Origin: Chitinophagia bacterium
Lineage (GTDB): Bacteria; Bacteroidota; Bacteroidia; Chitinophagales; Chitinophagaceae
NCBI GenBank assembly: GCA_010027295.1
Contig: RGVM01000134.1
Location: 1-6,991 of the forward strand
Length of the DNA stretch: 6,991 nucleotides
Direction of reading: 5' to 3'
Shown here: piece after piece, positions 6,846-6,991 of the stretch
Layout of the letters: the number at the start of each line of letters is the position of its first letter
How positions within the stretch are numbered: position 1 is the stretch's first letter
Translations under genes and position numbers: made by a program
The notes under the pieces: model-generated
Database searches by the model: none
What the model saw: the letters and a program-made list of their open reading frames with translations, nothing else
Told to the model about the DNA's origin: nothing

Positions 6846-6991
6846 CAGAGAACTCCCCTCAGGACATCTTCGGCGCCCGCACCGACCTCTCCGGTCTCAG
6901 CCAGGCGGTCGACCGCATTCGCGAAAGCATCGCAAAAGTCGTCGTCGGCCAGTCGGCCATCGTCGACCAGCTCATCGTGGCCCTCCTCGCC
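6842..6991 (+). CDS. MoxR-family AAA+ ATPase, N-terminal 50 residues only
   Basis: The frame runs from an ATG at 6842 to the window end without a stop. The visible sequence contains AVDRIRESIAKVVVGQ (22-37) and then VDQLIVALLA (41-50). This is the characteristic segment just before the Walker A loop in MoxR ATPases (usual pattern: KVIVGQ ... V-D-x-L-L-I-A-L-L-A, then the G-H-x-L-L-E-G strand). The Walker A, Walker B and sensor motifs lie beyond the edge and cannot be checked. MoxR proteins are AAA+ ATPases of about 320-340 residues. They act as chaperones with vWA or DUF58 partners, for example in methanol dehydrogenase maturation and in envelope stress functions. The ATG overlaps the DUF4350 stop by four bases. 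A DUF58 gene is the expected next gene downstream. Confidence 0.88.
   Translation, partial: MTENSPQDIFGARTDLSGLSQAVDRIRESIAKVVVGQSAIVDQLIVALLA

Overview
The window is GC-rich, densely coded bacterial DNA, most likely from a GC-rich member of the Bacteroidota or a close FCB-group relative. The main evidence is the short archaeal/eukaryotic-type prolyl-tRNA synthetase (ProRS), the near absence of Shine-Dalgarno sequences before the starts, a TAnnTTTG-type promoter element upstream of proS, and an RDD / SpoIIM-like / DUF4129 / DUF4350 / MoxR gene set whose proteins read like Bacteroidota versions. Genus cannot be set from this sequence. Family names come from motif recognition by eye, not from a database search.

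Layout. Positions 1-564 (minus) hold the N-terminal 188 residues of a lipoprotein rich in Met, Trp, Gly and Pro, cut by the window edge. Positions 565-709 are a divergent intergenic region with a good Bacteroidota-type promoter candidate for proS. Positions 710-2188 (plus) encode proS. After a 33-base gap that shows no hairpin, the convergent gene at 2222-2950 (minus) encodes an RDD-family membrane protein. An 80-base divergent gap (2951-3030) separates it from a tightly packed plus-strand operon: SpoIIM/DUF95-like membrane protein (3031-4026), polytopic membrane protein (4023-4955), DUF4129-type protein with signal peptide (4960-5664), DUF4350-type membrane protein (5661-6845), and the first 50 codons of a MoxR-family AAA+ ATPase (6842 to the window end). 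Three of the four operon junctions are ATGA four-base overlaps and the fourth is a four-base gap, so translational coupling is very likely.

How the genes work together. proS is housekeeping. The RDD protein plus the operon form a recurring membrane module centred on a MoxR ATPase. In other genomes such modules usually continue with a DUF58 (vWA-like) protein, which would lie just past the right edge. MoxR ATPases with vWA-like partners are thought to act as chaperones that mature or activate envelope proteins, but the biochemical role of this particular set is not established. No RNA genes, mobile elements, CRISPR arrays or origins were seen, and no gene-free stretch exceeds 150 bases. This is probably a chromosomal core region rather than an accessory island.
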